This document shows positions 34,454-45,542 of a stretch of 64,000 bases of DNA, piece by piece (the first letter of the stretch is position 1; every line of letters begins with the position of its first letter). The notes beneath the pieces are model-generated. The model worked only from the letters and a program-made list of their open reading frames with translations, was not told the DNA's origin and made no database searches. Both the position numbers and the translations under genes were made by a program. Origin of the DNA: Veillonella criceti (GTDB taxonomy: Bacteria > Bacillota > Negativicutes > Veillonellales > Veillonellaceae); contig NZ_UHIO01000001.1 of the NCBI RefSeq assembly GCF_900460315.1, positions 1,517,501 to 1,581,500 of the forward strand, written 5' to 3'.

Positions 34454-35821
34454 TTAACTATCTTTATTTTCATCTGTTACTTCATCTATAACAGGTTCAT
34501 GGGTCACCATAATTTTATCAATACGAACATTGTCCATATCGACAATTTCAAAGGTGTAATCCTCCCATACATAGCGTTCTAGCTCTTTAGGGATACGACC
34601 GAATAAATACATAAGAAAACCACCGACTGTTTTGTATAAATCTTCATCTTCACCAGGTAATTCCTTTGTAATATTAAAATAGTCTTTAAATTCGTCAATA
34701 CTCAATAAGCCATCCACTAACCAAGTCGTATCACTACGTTGAATCACACGATTTTCTTCTTCTTTTAATTCATCTTCACTAGCAGGCATTAATCCCACTA
34801 ATTTTTCCATAATATCGTGTAAAGTTACCAAGCCACTAAAACCACCATACTCATCAAGTACGACTGTTTCATGAACCCCTTCCGTACGAAATACCTCTAA
34901 TAATTTCATCAAGCTAATAGATTCCGGTACCATTACAGGTTGCTTAGTACAAGTTTCCACTAATTCTTTTAGCGTTTTATGACCATTTTGCTTCATGTGT
35001 TCAGCAAAAACATCGGCTACCACTACTAAGCCTTCTAATTCATCTAAGGAATCTCGCCCTACTGGTAATCGATAATGTGTCGAATGACATAATCGTTCTT
35101 TAATCTCTTCTTCGGGACTATTCAAATCTAACCATTTTAGCTGTGTTCGCGGTGTCATTACATCACCAGCATTCAAATCAGCCAAGCGAAAGACATTATC
35201 TACTAAACGAGGTTCGTCCTTTTCAAAAGCACCTAGTTCTACACCTTGAGTTAGCATTTTATTAATTTCTAATTCAGTCACCGGTGCTTCTTCTTTATCT
35301 TTTACACCCATAACTTTTAATAAAGACGTCGTTGAAACGCTCAGTAAAGCTACTAATGGAGTTGCAACTACAGCAAAATAATGCATAGGTACGGCCATGA
35401 AAATAGCAATTTTTTCTGGTGCATTAAGGGCTAAGCGCTTTGGCACTAATTCACCAATAACCAAGGATAAATATGTTGTTAAAGATACAATAATTATGGG
35501 ACTTACTGAATCAGCATAACTAGCCAACGTAGGTATATATTCTTTAATAACTTTAGCCATCGGTTCTGATAAAGCCGCCCCTGAATACAAACCAGTAACA
35601 ATACCAATTAAAGTAATACCAATTTGTATCGTTGAAAACATTTGATTAGGATCTTCCGATAATTGAATAGCCCGTTGAGCTCCTTTACTGCCTTTTTCAG
35701 CACTATCTTCTAATAAACCTTTACGAGCATTAACAATAGCTAATTCAGTCATTGAAAAAATCCCATTGGCTATAATCAATAATAAAATTATAAGTATCTC
35801 CAGACCTACATCACCATCCAC
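34454..35821 (-). CDS. CNNM/CorC-type membrane protein (DUF21, CBS pair, CorC domain)
   Basis: 455 aa. DUF21 with four hydrophobic spans (about residues 5-190), a CBS pair at about 215-335 (DVMTPRTQLKWLD; DEYGGFSGLVTLHDIMEKLVG) and a C-terminal CorC/HlyC domain. Relatives are implicated in magnesium or cobalt efflux. The start is a GTG with AGGAG twelve bases away, longer than usual; no better start is visible in frame. It stands alone between terminators. Confidence 0.87.
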   Translation of the reverse strand: MDGDVGLEILIILLLIIANGIFSMTELAIVNARKGLLEDSAEKGSKGAQRAIQLSEDPNQMFSTIQIGITLIGIVTGLYSGAALSEPMAKVIKEYIPTLASYADSVSPIIIVSLTTYLSLVIGELVPKRLALNAPEKIAIFMAVPMHYFAVVATPLVALLSVSTTSLLKVMGVKDKEEAPVTELEINKMLTQGVELGAFEKDEPRLVDNVFRLADLNAGDVMTPRTQLKWLDLNSPEEEIKERLCHSTHYRLPVGRDSLDELEGLVVVADVFAEHMKQNGHKTLKELVETCTKQPVMVPESISLMKLLEVFRTEGVHETVVLDEYGGFSGLVTLHDIMEKLVGLMPASEDELKEEENRVIQRSDTTWLVDGLLSIDEFKDYFNITKELPGEDEDLYKTVGGFLMYLFGRIPKELERYVWEDYTFEIVDMDNVRIDKIMVTHEPVIDEVTDENKDS

Positions 35822-35976
35822 TGATTTATCACTCTCCTCTTACTTCAAGTGGATACATTATATAATATGTACTATACAATACTACAAGTACACATGGTAT
35901 ATAGACAACCTATATACTTACCGTATAGTATACCAAAATCTACTATATTTCGCTATGAGTAATCGTAGTTTATAAA

Positions 35977-36021
35977 ATAAGCCTTACCAGACTTTGATTT
36001 ATAAAGTCATAGTAAGGCTTA
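35977..36021 (-). terminator. Terminator of the Dxs-like gene
   Basis: ATAAGCCTTACTATGACTTTAT pairs with ATAAATCAAAGTCTGGTAAGGCTTAT as a near-perfect stem on the minus strand. Confidence 0.85.
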
Positions 36022-36085
36022 TATTTTAATTTCATATGCTAGGTTTTATATTCTTTAATTTTTTTATGCTAGACTCTGAGTTTTC

Positions 36086-37837
36086 TTATTTATTTAAAAT
36101 CGCTTTAATATCTTCTACGATTAATTCAGGAGATAAATGATAACGAGCTACTAATTCTTTCATTGGTACACGATCATTTACTTCTTTTTTCATACCAATC
36201 GTCAATACTTTTACATCAGTTGGCCCATAGAAACGAGCTACTTTTTCACCAAAACCACCGTCTAATACGCCATCTTCTAGCGTAACTACTAAACTATGAT
36301 TTGCTTTTAAACTTTCCAAAGTTGCTTCATCTACTTCAGAAGATAAACGAGGGTTCACTAAGGTTGCTTCAATGCCTAACTGCGCTTGTAATGCTTCTTT
36401 AGTACGTAAACCTAAGTCATAGAAAGCACCAAGACCTAAAATGGCTACCGTATTCCCTTGAGCTGTGACTTCATTTGTCAAAGTTCCTATAAAAGCTTTA
36501 CCCGCTTCATACGTCTGAACCTTACCACCTGGTACACGAATCATAACAGGCATGTCAGTCTGTTCTAACGACCAATCTAACATAGCGATTAATTCTTCCT
36601 TAGTCGCTGGTGATAAAACGCGTAAATTAGGAATATTATTCATCATAGCCATATCAAAGGCACTAGAATGAGTTGCATCCATCGATGAAATGCCACCACC
36701 TAGTGGGAAGGATATAATCGTTGCTGGATTACTATTTAAAGCTAAGTCTTGTGTCAATTGGTCATAGGTACGTTGTAAGAAAGTACCTGCATCTAAAATC
36801 ACTGGTTTAGCTCCATTTTTAGCAAGACCTGCCGCCATAGCTACCATATGTTCTTCAGCAATCCCTACATCAATAAACTGCTTACCGGCTTCTGCACGAC
36901 GTTCTGCACTAAAACCAGCAATGCCAGGTACACCAGCTGTTAAACCAACTACTGTTTTATCAGCTTTCATTTTTGCTAACAAGTGAGTAGCAATAATTTC
37001 ATCGTAATGATCTTCTTTCATATAGGCATCAACATCAAAATCTTTCCCCATAATATAATGATAGGATTCTTTATCTGCTTCCGCTGCTGGTAAGCCTTTA
37101 CCTTTTACAGTAACTACATGAAGGACAACAGGATGATTAGTATCTTTAACCGCTTTAAAAACTTCAATCAAATCATCTAAATTATGACCATCTTCAATAA
37201 ATACATAGTCAAGGCCCATAGCTTTGAAGAAGTTATTGCTAGCCTTACCTTTACTATCTCGTAATTCTTTTAAATGTGGATATAAACCGCCTTCATTAGG
37301 TGCAATCGACATATCATTATCGTTAAATAAAACGATAAAATTACTCCCCAATGTAGCACTTACATTAAGCCCTTCCATAGCTTCGCCACCAGATAAAGAA
37401 CCATCACCTAAAATAGCCACTACATTACCCGTTTCACCTTTTAAATCGCGAGCTTTAGCTAAGCCAGAGGCTAGACTAACTGCAGTAGATGTATGACCAA
37501 TAGTAAAGAAATCATGTTCACTTTCATTAGGGTTGGTATAGCCTGAATATTTTGTATAAGACGCTGGGTCAGTAAAGGCTTCTTTACGACCAGTCAACAT
37601 TTTATGAATATAGGATTGATGGGATACATCAAATACAAATTTATCTTTTGGTGAATCAAATACATAATGTAGAGCTAACGTAGCTTCTACAAACCCAAGA
37701 TTTGGTGCCATATGACCACCAGTAGCTGTAACCCGTGTAATTAACACATCACGAATTTCTTGGGCTAATGTTTTTAATTCTTCAATACTCATTCCTTTAA
37801 TATCTTTTGGGGCCTTAATTGTGTCTAATAAACTCAT
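36086..37837 (-). CDS. 1-Deoxy-D-xylulose-5-phosphate synthase-like ThDP enzyme
   Basis: 583 aa transketolase-fold enzyme with Dxs-type features: GGHMAPNLGFVEATLALHYVF near residues 41-61, the thiamine-diphosphate motif GDGSLSGGEAMEGLN..NDNDMSI around 145-180, and the catalytic EEHMVAMAAGLA in the pyrimidine domain. It is about 40 residues short of usual Dxs and several normally invariant stretches differ: DVSHQSYIHK for DVGHQxYPHK, GHTSTAVSLA for GHSSTSISA. It may be a divergent Dxs paralogue with another role. Single gene with its own terminator. Confidence 0.75.
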   Translation of the reverse strand: MSLLDTIKAPKDIKGMSIEELKTLAQEIRDVLITRVTATGGHMAPNLGFVEATLALHYVFDSPKDKFVFDVSHQSYIHKMLTGRKEAFTDPASYTKYSGYTNPNESEHDFFTIGHTSTAVSLASGLAKARDLKGETGNVVAILGDGSLSGGEAMEGLNVSATLGSNFIVLFNDNDMSIAPNEGGLYPHLKELRDSKGKASNNFFKAMGLDYVFIEDGHNLDDLIEVFKAVKDTNHPVVLHVVTVKGKGLPAAEADKESYHYIMGKDFDVDAYMKEDHYDEIIATHLLAKMKADKTVVGLTAGVPGIAGFSAERRAEAGKQFIDVGIAEEHMVAMAAGLAKNGAKPVILDAGTFLQRTYDQLTQDLALNSNPATIISFPLGGGISSMDATHSSAFDMAMMNNIPNLRVLSPATKEELIAMLDWSLEQTDMPVMIRVPGGKVQTYEAGKAFIGTLTNEVTAQGNTVAILGLGAFYDLGLRTKEALQAQLGIEATLVNPRLSSEVDEATLESLKANHSLVVTLEDGVLDGGFGEKVARFYGPTDVKVLTIGMKKEVNDRVPMKELVARYHLSPELIVEDIKAILNK

Positions 37838-37914
37838 ACAATTTTCCTTTCCATACTATCATATATGTTCTAATTGATGATAACCTATGAATCATCAAAA
37901 AAACTAGTTATATA

Positions 37915-37965
37915 AAAATTCCGCAATCTTAAGTAAATATCTTGCTTACTTAAGACTACGGAATT
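37915..37965 (-). terminator. Terminator after the LysP-like gene
   Basis: AATTCCGTAGTCTTAAGTAA pairs with TTACTTAAGATTGCGGAATT on the minus strand; T-rich sequence follows. Confidence 0.88.
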
Positions 37966-38007
37966 CATTATAAAGCTTGAAGTCAACTTCAAGTCAAGTA
38001 TTAAATT

Positions 38008-39459
38008 TTATTTTTCATAATCTCGTTCTAGATTTACTTCTTTTAGTGGAATAACATGTGTCTTATTTTTAGCTTTATAGCTTGCATAAACTAATAAGAA
38101 TACAGGAATACCAATATAAGCTACACTAGCCCCATACCAGTCAATTGTATCGCCAGTAAAAGCTGTATAGTTTTGACCAGCAATAATGATTAAACAAAGT
38201 ATCATGGCAAAAATAGGACCAAATGGGAAGAACAAGGCTTTAAATGGAATAGAATCTAAGCTCTTACCTTGTTCGTGGAAAGCACGACGGAAACGATAAT
38301 GGGCAATAGCAATCCCAAGCCACGCAATAAAACCACTCATACCACTGATATTAATTAACCAGTTATACGCTGTCCCTTCACCAATTAAAGAGGTTAAAAA
38401 GGCAAATACACCAAACGCAGCTGTTGCCAATAAAGCAGGTACTGGTACACCACGAGAATTTAATTTTGTAAAAATCTGAGGTGCATCCCCCTCTTTAGCC
38501 ATGGCATATAACATACGAGTTGAGGCATATAAACCAGAGTTACCGGCTGATAAAACAGCAGTCAAAATGATGGCATTAATAAAGCTCGCTGCAAAAGCAA
38601 AACCAAAACGATCCAATACTAATGTAAATGGACTAATGGCAATATTTTCTACACTAGCATTCAATAAATTAGGATCATCGTAAGGAATTAAGAACCCAAT
38701 AACAGCAAAGGCACCAATATAGAACAATAAAATACGCCAGAAAATAGAGTGAATGGCTTTTGGAATATTCTTTTCAGGATCTTCTGATTCACCGGCTGCT
38801 ACCCCAATTAATTCTGTCCCTTGGAACGAGAAACCAGCTACCATAAAGATAGCTAAAATAGAGCCAAAGCCACCAACAAAAGGAGCTTCGCCACGAGTCC
38901 AGTTTTCAAAGCCTGGCGAAGTGCCACCAATGCCTAAAATCAACATAGTCCCTACAAAAAGGAATACGAATACGGTAATAACCTTCATACTGGAGAAGAA
39001 ATATTCACTTTCCCCAAAGGAACGCGTTGATAAATAGTTCATTAAAAATAAAGCACATAAGAATAAGGCTGACCATACAATGGCTGGAATCTCTGGAAAC
39101 CAATATTTCATAATGAGAGCGCCTGCTACCAATTCTGCTGCCAAAGTAATGGCCCAGTTAAACCAATAATTCCAACCTAACGCAAAACCAAAGGCTGGAT
39201 CTACATACCGTGATGCATAGGTACCAAAAGAGCCTGGTACTGGTAAATAGGTGGCCATTTCACCAAGACTTGTCATCAAGAAATATACCATAATACCAAT
39301 AAAGCCATAGGCTACTAAGGCCCCACCAGGGCCGGCCGTACTAACGACTTCACCACCAGCAACAAATAAACCAGTCCCAATGGCTCCACCTAGTGCAATC
39401 ATATTCATATGACGCGATTTTAAACTTCTTTTTAATTTGTTATCCGCTTCATTACTCAC
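38008..39459 (-). CDS. Amino acid permease, LysP-like (APC family)
   Basis: 483 aa with 12 spans. It starts LKRSLKSRHMNMIALGGAIGTGLFVAGGE, the AAT/APC signature, and contains FQGTELIGVAAGESEDPEKNIPKAI. The resemblance is closest to LysP, the lysine-specific permease. The start is a GTG seven bases after GGGGGG. It lies only 16 bases after gyrB on the same strand with no hairpin, so it is likely cotranscribed, an uncommon neighbour for gyrB. gyrA is not in the window. Confidence 0.87.
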   Translation of the reverse strand: MSNEADNKLKRSLKSRHMNMIALGGAIGTGLFVAGGEVVSTAGPGGALVAYGFIGIMVYFLMTSLGEMATYLPVPGSFGTYASRYVDPAFGFALGWNYWFNWAITLAAELVAGALIMKYWFPEIPAIVWSALFLCALFLMNYLSTRSFGESEYFFSSMKVITVFVFLFVGTMLILGIGGTSPGFENWTRGEAPFVGGFGSILAIFMVAGFSFQGTELIGVAAGESEDPEKNIPKAIHSIFWRILLFYIGAFAVIGFLIPYDDPNLLNASVENIAISPFTLVLDRFGFAFAASFINAIILTAVLSAGNSGLYASTRMLYAMAKEGDAPQIFTKLNSRGVPVPALLATAAFGVFAFLTSLIGEGTAYNWLINISGMSGFIAWLGIAIAHYRFRRAFHEQGKSLDSIPFKALFFPFGPIFAMILCLIIIAGQNYTAFTGDTIDWYGASVAYIGIPVFLLVYASYKAKNKTHVIPLKEVNLERDYEK

Positions 39460-39475
39460 TAAACAGCCCCCCTTA

Positions 39476-41389
<1,914 letters not shown>

Positions 41390-41464
41390 CTATTTTAGTA
41401 GTAATTAACTATATATCGTTAAGATTCTCTTTTTTAAAGATTTACCCTTAATTATACTCTATTT

Positions 41465-41734
41465 TTATCGTTTTGTGTATAAGCTCACAGGAATTCCCGT
41501 TGTTGCACGCTGTAAACGACGTCCTACGCCTGTAATTGACATGCTTAATCCATAAATAGCATCTACGGTAACTAAATAACTTTCAATGGGTTCATCAGGA
41601 AATACATGAATCACTTCACTATTTTGCCACTGCTTATTACGCCGGCGACGCCCTTTTAGGAGCGGAATATCTTGTACTACCGCTACAATATCCTCAATAG
41701 ATACACTATACGTATCTGATAAATGTACAAACAT
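41465..41734 (-). CDS. remB: RemB/YaaB-like extracellular matrix regulator family protein
   Basis: 89 aa small protein. It resembles Bacillus YaaB/RemB (DUF370): MFVHLSDTYSVSIEDIVAVVQ at the start. It occupies the same place between recF and gyrB as yaaB does in Bacillus. RemA/RemB proteins influence biofilm matrix genes in Bacillus; the role here is untested. The ribosome-binding site is weak. About 40 bases separate it from the preceding dciA-like gene. Confidence 0.78.
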   Translation of the reverse strand: MFVHLSDTYSVSIEDIVAVVQDIPLLKGRRRRNKQWQNSEVIHVFPDEPIESYLVTVDAIYGLSMSITGVGRRLQRATTGIPVSLYTKR

Positions 41735-41774
41735 AGATCATTCCATCACTTTCTTAATTATAGGATTTCTTATT

Positions 41775-42836
41775 TTAATGACGTTCATAATGAGTGCGTT
41801 TTTGTTCATATTGAAAACGCATTTTTTTTATTGCATTTTGGACAAAGCCTTTATCTAATTGTTGTGCTTTTTTATGAGTAATCAACATAAGTAACATATA
41901 TATATCATAATTATCATCTGATGCTTCACGAATAACTCGATTTCTAAAAAAATACACGCACTCTCTGTGAGCTAACTGATAATCAGCCATAGCACAAGGT
42001 ATAATCAGCTTACATACATCATCATACACTAAGTATGGTTGTTCAAATAACAGAGTTTTAATTGCTTCAATACGCTGTCTATACTCATACTCAGCCTGTT
42101 CTTTAGCTTTTAAAGTACAAGCCATACACACTGTATCAGTTGGCCCTACTAAGGAATCACAATGAGCACATGGATGATAGCCATGCGCCTTTAAATACTT
42201 AGTTTTCTTATACTGTTTGATTTGCGCTTCTCTAAACGTTTCACGCATAGACGGTTCTGAAATATGGGTAACTACCTGTTCTATAGTGGCAAGTTCAGCT
42301 TCACTCAAAGAAATAGCCTCAAAATCTAATAGGGGTCGTTCATAAGTTTCCGTAGCCTGAGTTGCCCCATAAGCTAATACGCCCTCTTCTTTGATATAAC
42401 TTTGCTTATACATAGAAAGTTCTATATCCGTCATAAGAGTCTTTCCATAATATGCATTAATTTTTTGTAGCAATTGTCGTTTCATCATCTGCAATTGTTG
42501 CAAACAAGGGGAGTTTAAAGCGGCAACTTTTAAAATTGGTGGCTGTATCGCTAATAATCGAGTTTGTTTAGCCAGTAAAGGACCCACCACATTAGGCCAA
42601 TCTTGGTATAGACGCATAACAGCAAAGATTTGGAATACTTTAAACTGATTATACTTAGTCTTTAAATGGGGATCATATTGTGAAAGATATGTATCAGCTT
42701 TATAACCAACAGGTCCTGCTGATCGATGTGTATCAGTAATGGATGACACATACTCCATAACAGAATTAGTTTCTATTTGATTAGTAAAATCAGGATTTAT
42801 CTGTCGCTTATCAGTCTCCGACTCTTCGCTCTTCAT
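41775..42836 (-). CDS. dciA: DciA-like (DUF721) protein with zinc-ribbon C-terminal extension
   Basis: About 353 aa. The DUF721 core is near residues 60-130: MRLYQDWPNVVGPLLAKQTRLLAIQPPILKVAALNSPCLQQLQMMKRQLL. DciA proteins help load the replicative helicase, and the gene lies between recF and gyrB. It is two to three times the usual DciA length. A four-cysteine ribbon (CAHC..CMAC) sits near residues 222-241, followed by a helical, basic tail. I place the start at the ATG at 42836, after GGCGGTGAG; a GTG 18 bases upstream overlaps recF. Confidence 0.8.
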   Translation of the reverse strand: MKSEESETDKRQINPDFTNQIETNSVMEYVSSITDTHRSAGPVGYKADTYLSQYDPHLKTKYNQFKVFQIFAVMRLYQDWPNVVGPLLAKQTRLLAIQPPILKVAALNSPCLQQLQMMKRQLLQKINAYYGKTLMTDIELSMYKQSYIKEEGVLAYGATQATETYERPLLDFEAISLSEAELATIEQVVTHISEPSMRETFREAQIKQYKKTKYLKAHGYHPCAHCDSLVGPTDTVCMACTLKAKEQAEYEYRQRIEAIKTLLFEQPYLVYDDVCKLIIPCAMADYQLAHRECVYFFRNRVIREASDDNYDIYMLLMLITHKKAQQLDKGFVQNAIKKMRFQYEQKRTHYERH

Positions 42837-42840
42837 GGTC

Positions 42841-43917
42841 TCACCGCCTTTCACAATTGACTAACGCTACATCCGTTAAATGCTGCACTTCTTCTAAATC
42901 AGTCGTAGTAATAAAGGTTTGAATCCGCTTATGAATAAATTGTAATAAATTCTGTCGTCGTTCCTTATCAAGCTCACTTAAGACATCATCAAGCAATAAA
43001 ATAGGATATTCGCCCACTTCTGACTTAATATATTCTAATTCACTTAATTTAAGTGATAAAATAGCTGTTCGTTGTTGCCCTTGTGAACCAAATCGTTTTA
43101 AATCAATCGGCCCTGAAAAAAAGCCTAAATCATCACGATGAGGACCAAAGGATGTATTCATACGATGCCGATCAACAGCTAAATTAGCCTGTAATTGTTC
43201 ATAAAAAGCATCTGCTTCAGTTATATAAGCACCATTAGCTTGTTGTTGCTCATAGGTTAATTTTAAATTTTCCTTGCCACCAGTTAAACGACGATTCATT
43301 AAATCTAAGAGTAAATTAATCTTCCGTAAACTATCAAGCCGTTTTTTTATAATAAAAGAACCTGCTTCAGCTAATTGATAATCCCATTCAGCTAACGACA
43401 CCGTTGTCTTACCATAAGAATCTTTAAGCACTTTATTACGTTGTTGCAAAATTTTATTATACATTCTCAATTGCTGATAATATAAAGCACTGGTTTGTGA
43501 AATTTCAATATCTAAAAAGCGACGACGTAAGGATGGACTCCCCTTAATTAATTGTAAATCCTCGGGACTAAAAATGACCGTATTTAAGGTACCCATTAAT
43601 TCCTTTTGCAAAATACGATTTCCATTTAAGCGAATATCCTTTTTTTCCTTACCGCTTAAACGTAAATTAATTTTTTGCTTCGTCTCTTTTTTTATAAATT
43701 CTACAATAATGCCAGCTTCACTAGCCCCAAATTGTAATAAATCTTGTGTATCATTGGTACGATAACTTTTACCAATCGTACTGACATAAAGGGCTTCTAA
43801 CATATTACTTTTCCCTACCCCATTAGGGCCATAAAGAACAATAATATGTGGAGGAAATGTCCAACTAGCTTGTTTATAGTTACGAAAATTAACGAGCTCT
43901 AAAGAGTGAATATTCAC
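42841..43917 (-). CDS. recF: DNA replication/repair protein RecF
   Basis: 358 aa SMC-like ATPase that loads RecA at gaps. The start is NIHSLELVNFRNYKQASW; Walker A GPNGVGKSN is at about residues 30-38, and the signature and Walker B region is LLLDDVLSELDKERR near 302-316. The start codon is GTG; it overlaps the yaaA stop by four bases (GTGA). Order dnaA-dnaN-yaaA-recF is the standard Firmicutes one. Confidence 0.97.
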   Translation of the reverse strand: MNIHSLELVNFRNYKQASWTFPPHIIVLYGPNGVGKSNMLEALYVSTIGKSYRTNDTQDLLQFGASEAGIIVEFIKKETKQKINLRLSGKEKKDIRLNGNRILQKELMGTLNTVIFSPEDLQLIKGSPSLRRRFLDIEISQTSALYYQQLRMYNKILQQRNKVLKDSYGKTTVSLAEWDYQLAEAGSFIIKKRLDSLRKINLLLDLMNRRLTGGKENLKLTYEQQQANGAYITEADAFYEQLQANLAVDRHRMNTSFGPHRDDLGFFSGPIDLKRFGSQGQQRTAILSLKLSELEYIKSEVGEYPILLLDDVLSELDKERRQNLLQFIHKRIQTFITTTDLEEVQHLTDVALVNCERR

Positions 43918-44159
43918 TCGTCAGCCTCCTCTTTAACGACTAATAATGTGCCAATTCCTTGAATTTTTACAATATCATCAGGATAAATTTTCTTACGTTT
44001 TTCATGGCAAAGTTCACCATTAACCGTAATTTTTTCATCATCTAATAAAAACTTAACTTGCCCACCAGTTCCAATAATTTGTTCAAACTTTAATAATTGA
44101 TCTAATTTAATATACGGGGTATGAATTTCAACTTGAATTGGTTCCTCTTTCATTTTCAT
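43914..44159 (-). CDS. yaaA: S4-domain RNA-binding protein YaaA
   Basis: 81 aa single S4 domain: IKLDQLLKFEQIIGTGGQVKFLL then VNGELCHEKRKKIYPDDIV. It is the usual small gene between dnaN and recF; the family is thought to bind ribosomal RNA. The start is preceded by AGGAGGATCCT. It sits 21 bases after dnaN and overlaps recF by four bases. Confidence 0.93.
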   Translation of the reverse strand: MKMKEEPIQVEIHTPYIKLDQLLKFEQIIGTGGQVKFLLDDEKITVNGELCHEKRKKIYPDDIVKIQGIGTLLVVKEEADE

Positions 44160-44180
44160 AGGATCCTCCTAACTCAGTGC

Positions 44181-45290
44181 TTAATTAGTACGCACTGGTG
44201 TTACAACATAGGTATAATTTGGATTATCGTCTTGACGGATAACAACAGGACCATTTTGTTTTAAATACAAATGAATACGATCACCACTACTATGACGTAA
44301 AATATCACCAATATAACGGCCATTAAAGGAAATCGTAAATGGGGTGCCATTAAATTCACAAAGAACTTCTTCTTTAGCCATACCAATTTCAGCATTTTGT
44401 GTTGATAAGGTCACTTCTTTATCATTCCAATCATAGCGAATGACATTATAGCTAGCATCTTTAGCTAATAAAGATACACGATCAACAGCACCAGCAAAAT
44501 CCCGACTATTTAATATAGCATTGGAATCAAATTGAGAAGGAATTACTTTTTCATAATCAGGATATTGACCTTCTATTAAACGAGAGAATAAATAAATAGT
44601 ATCAAATAAGAAGACCACATTCGTACGATTCCAGATAATACGAACCATAGTTGGTTGATCTGTTGGCAATAAACGTGATACTTCCGCCAATGTTTTAGTA
44701 GGTATTAGAATACGCATAGCTGATGGCATAGCTTCTGATAAAGTAATTTTTTTTACGGCCATACGATGTGTATCTGTAGCCACCATGGTTAAATGAGTGC
44801 CTTCACCTTCTAATAAAGCACCTGTAAAAATAGGACGATCATCATCACTAGCGGCCGCATAGTTGGTCAAATCAATCATTTGCTTAAATTGTTCACCATC
44901 TACATCAATATGGTATTCATCATGAATTTGTTCTACCAAATTAAATTCACTAGGATCCATCATGATTAAGTTAAATTGCGAGCTTTCAGAACTGAGCAAT
45001 AATTGTTTAGTGTCTTCATTAGATTCTAAGGTAATCGTATCTGTTGGTGTTTTACGAACCCATTCTTGGAAGTAACGAGTACTCAATACGATAGTTCCTT
45101 CTTCAATAATATTGGCATCAATAGTAATGCGAATACCAATTTCATAATCATTGGCTTGCATTTCTACTTTACCATTTTTAGTTGTCATATAAATAGCACC
45201 TGGTAAATTGGAACTTGTTTTATTTTGACTTACCTTGGCTAATGCATTGAGTGCTTTTTGTAATGTGTCTTTTGAAAATTGAATTTTCAT
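44181..45290 (-). CDS. dnaN: DNA polymerase III beta subunit (sliding clamp)
   Basis: 369 aa, the standard length. Three clamp domains in tandem; the start MKIQFSKDTLQKALNALAKVSQNK, VATDTHRMAVKK and the C-terminal YVVTPVRTN are family landmarks. The clamp confers processivity on the replicative polymerase. AAAGGAGT precedes the ATG. The 252-base gap before it contains one of the DnaA-box sets. Confidence 0.98.
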   Translation of the reverse strand: MKIQFSKDTLQKALNALAKVSQNKTSSNLPGAIYMTTKNGKVEMQANDYEIGIRITIDANIIEEGTIVLSTRYFQEWVRKTPTDTITLESNEDTKQLLLSSESSQFNLIMMDPSEFNLVEQIHDEYHIDVDGEQFKQMIDLTNYAAASDDDRPIFTGALLEGEGTHLTMVATDTHRMAVKKITLSEAMPSAMRILIPTKTLAEVSRLLPTDQPTMVRIIWNRTNVVFLFDTIYLFSRLIEGQYPDYEKVIPSQFDSNAILNSRDFAGAVDRVSLLAKDASYNVIRYDWNDKEVTLSTQNAEIGMAKEEVLCEFNGTPFTISFNGRYIGDILRHSSGDRIHLYLKQNGPVVIRQDDNPNYTYVVTPVRTN

Positions 45291-45355
45291 AGGTACTCCT
45301 TTACTAATACTGATGTGATTAATTTTTAATTATTAGTAGTCTTAGTAGTAGGGAT

Positions 45356-45530
45356 GGTGGATAAGTGGATAAGTATTTGAAAGTAGCATTTTTATTAGGT
45401 TTTCCACATGCGTATAAGTATGTGAATGAAAATAAAAAGTTATCCACATATGAACTTAAATTTTCGTAACTGTTTAAAAGTTGGAAGTTAAACACAAATT
45501 ATAAACAGGTTATTCACAGAGTTATCCACA
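45356..45530. promoter_or_regulatory. DnaA-box set between dnaA and dnaN (part of bipartite origin)
   Basis: Six boxes in 175 bases: GGTGGATAA 45356, AGTGGATAA 45364, TTTTCCACA 45400, TTATCCACA 45440, TTATTCACA 45510, TTATCCACA 45522. Two are perfect consensus. It lies in the dnaA-dnaN gap, as in bipartite Firmicutes origins. Confidence 0.85.
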
Positions 45531-45542
45531 CCCTGAATCGTA

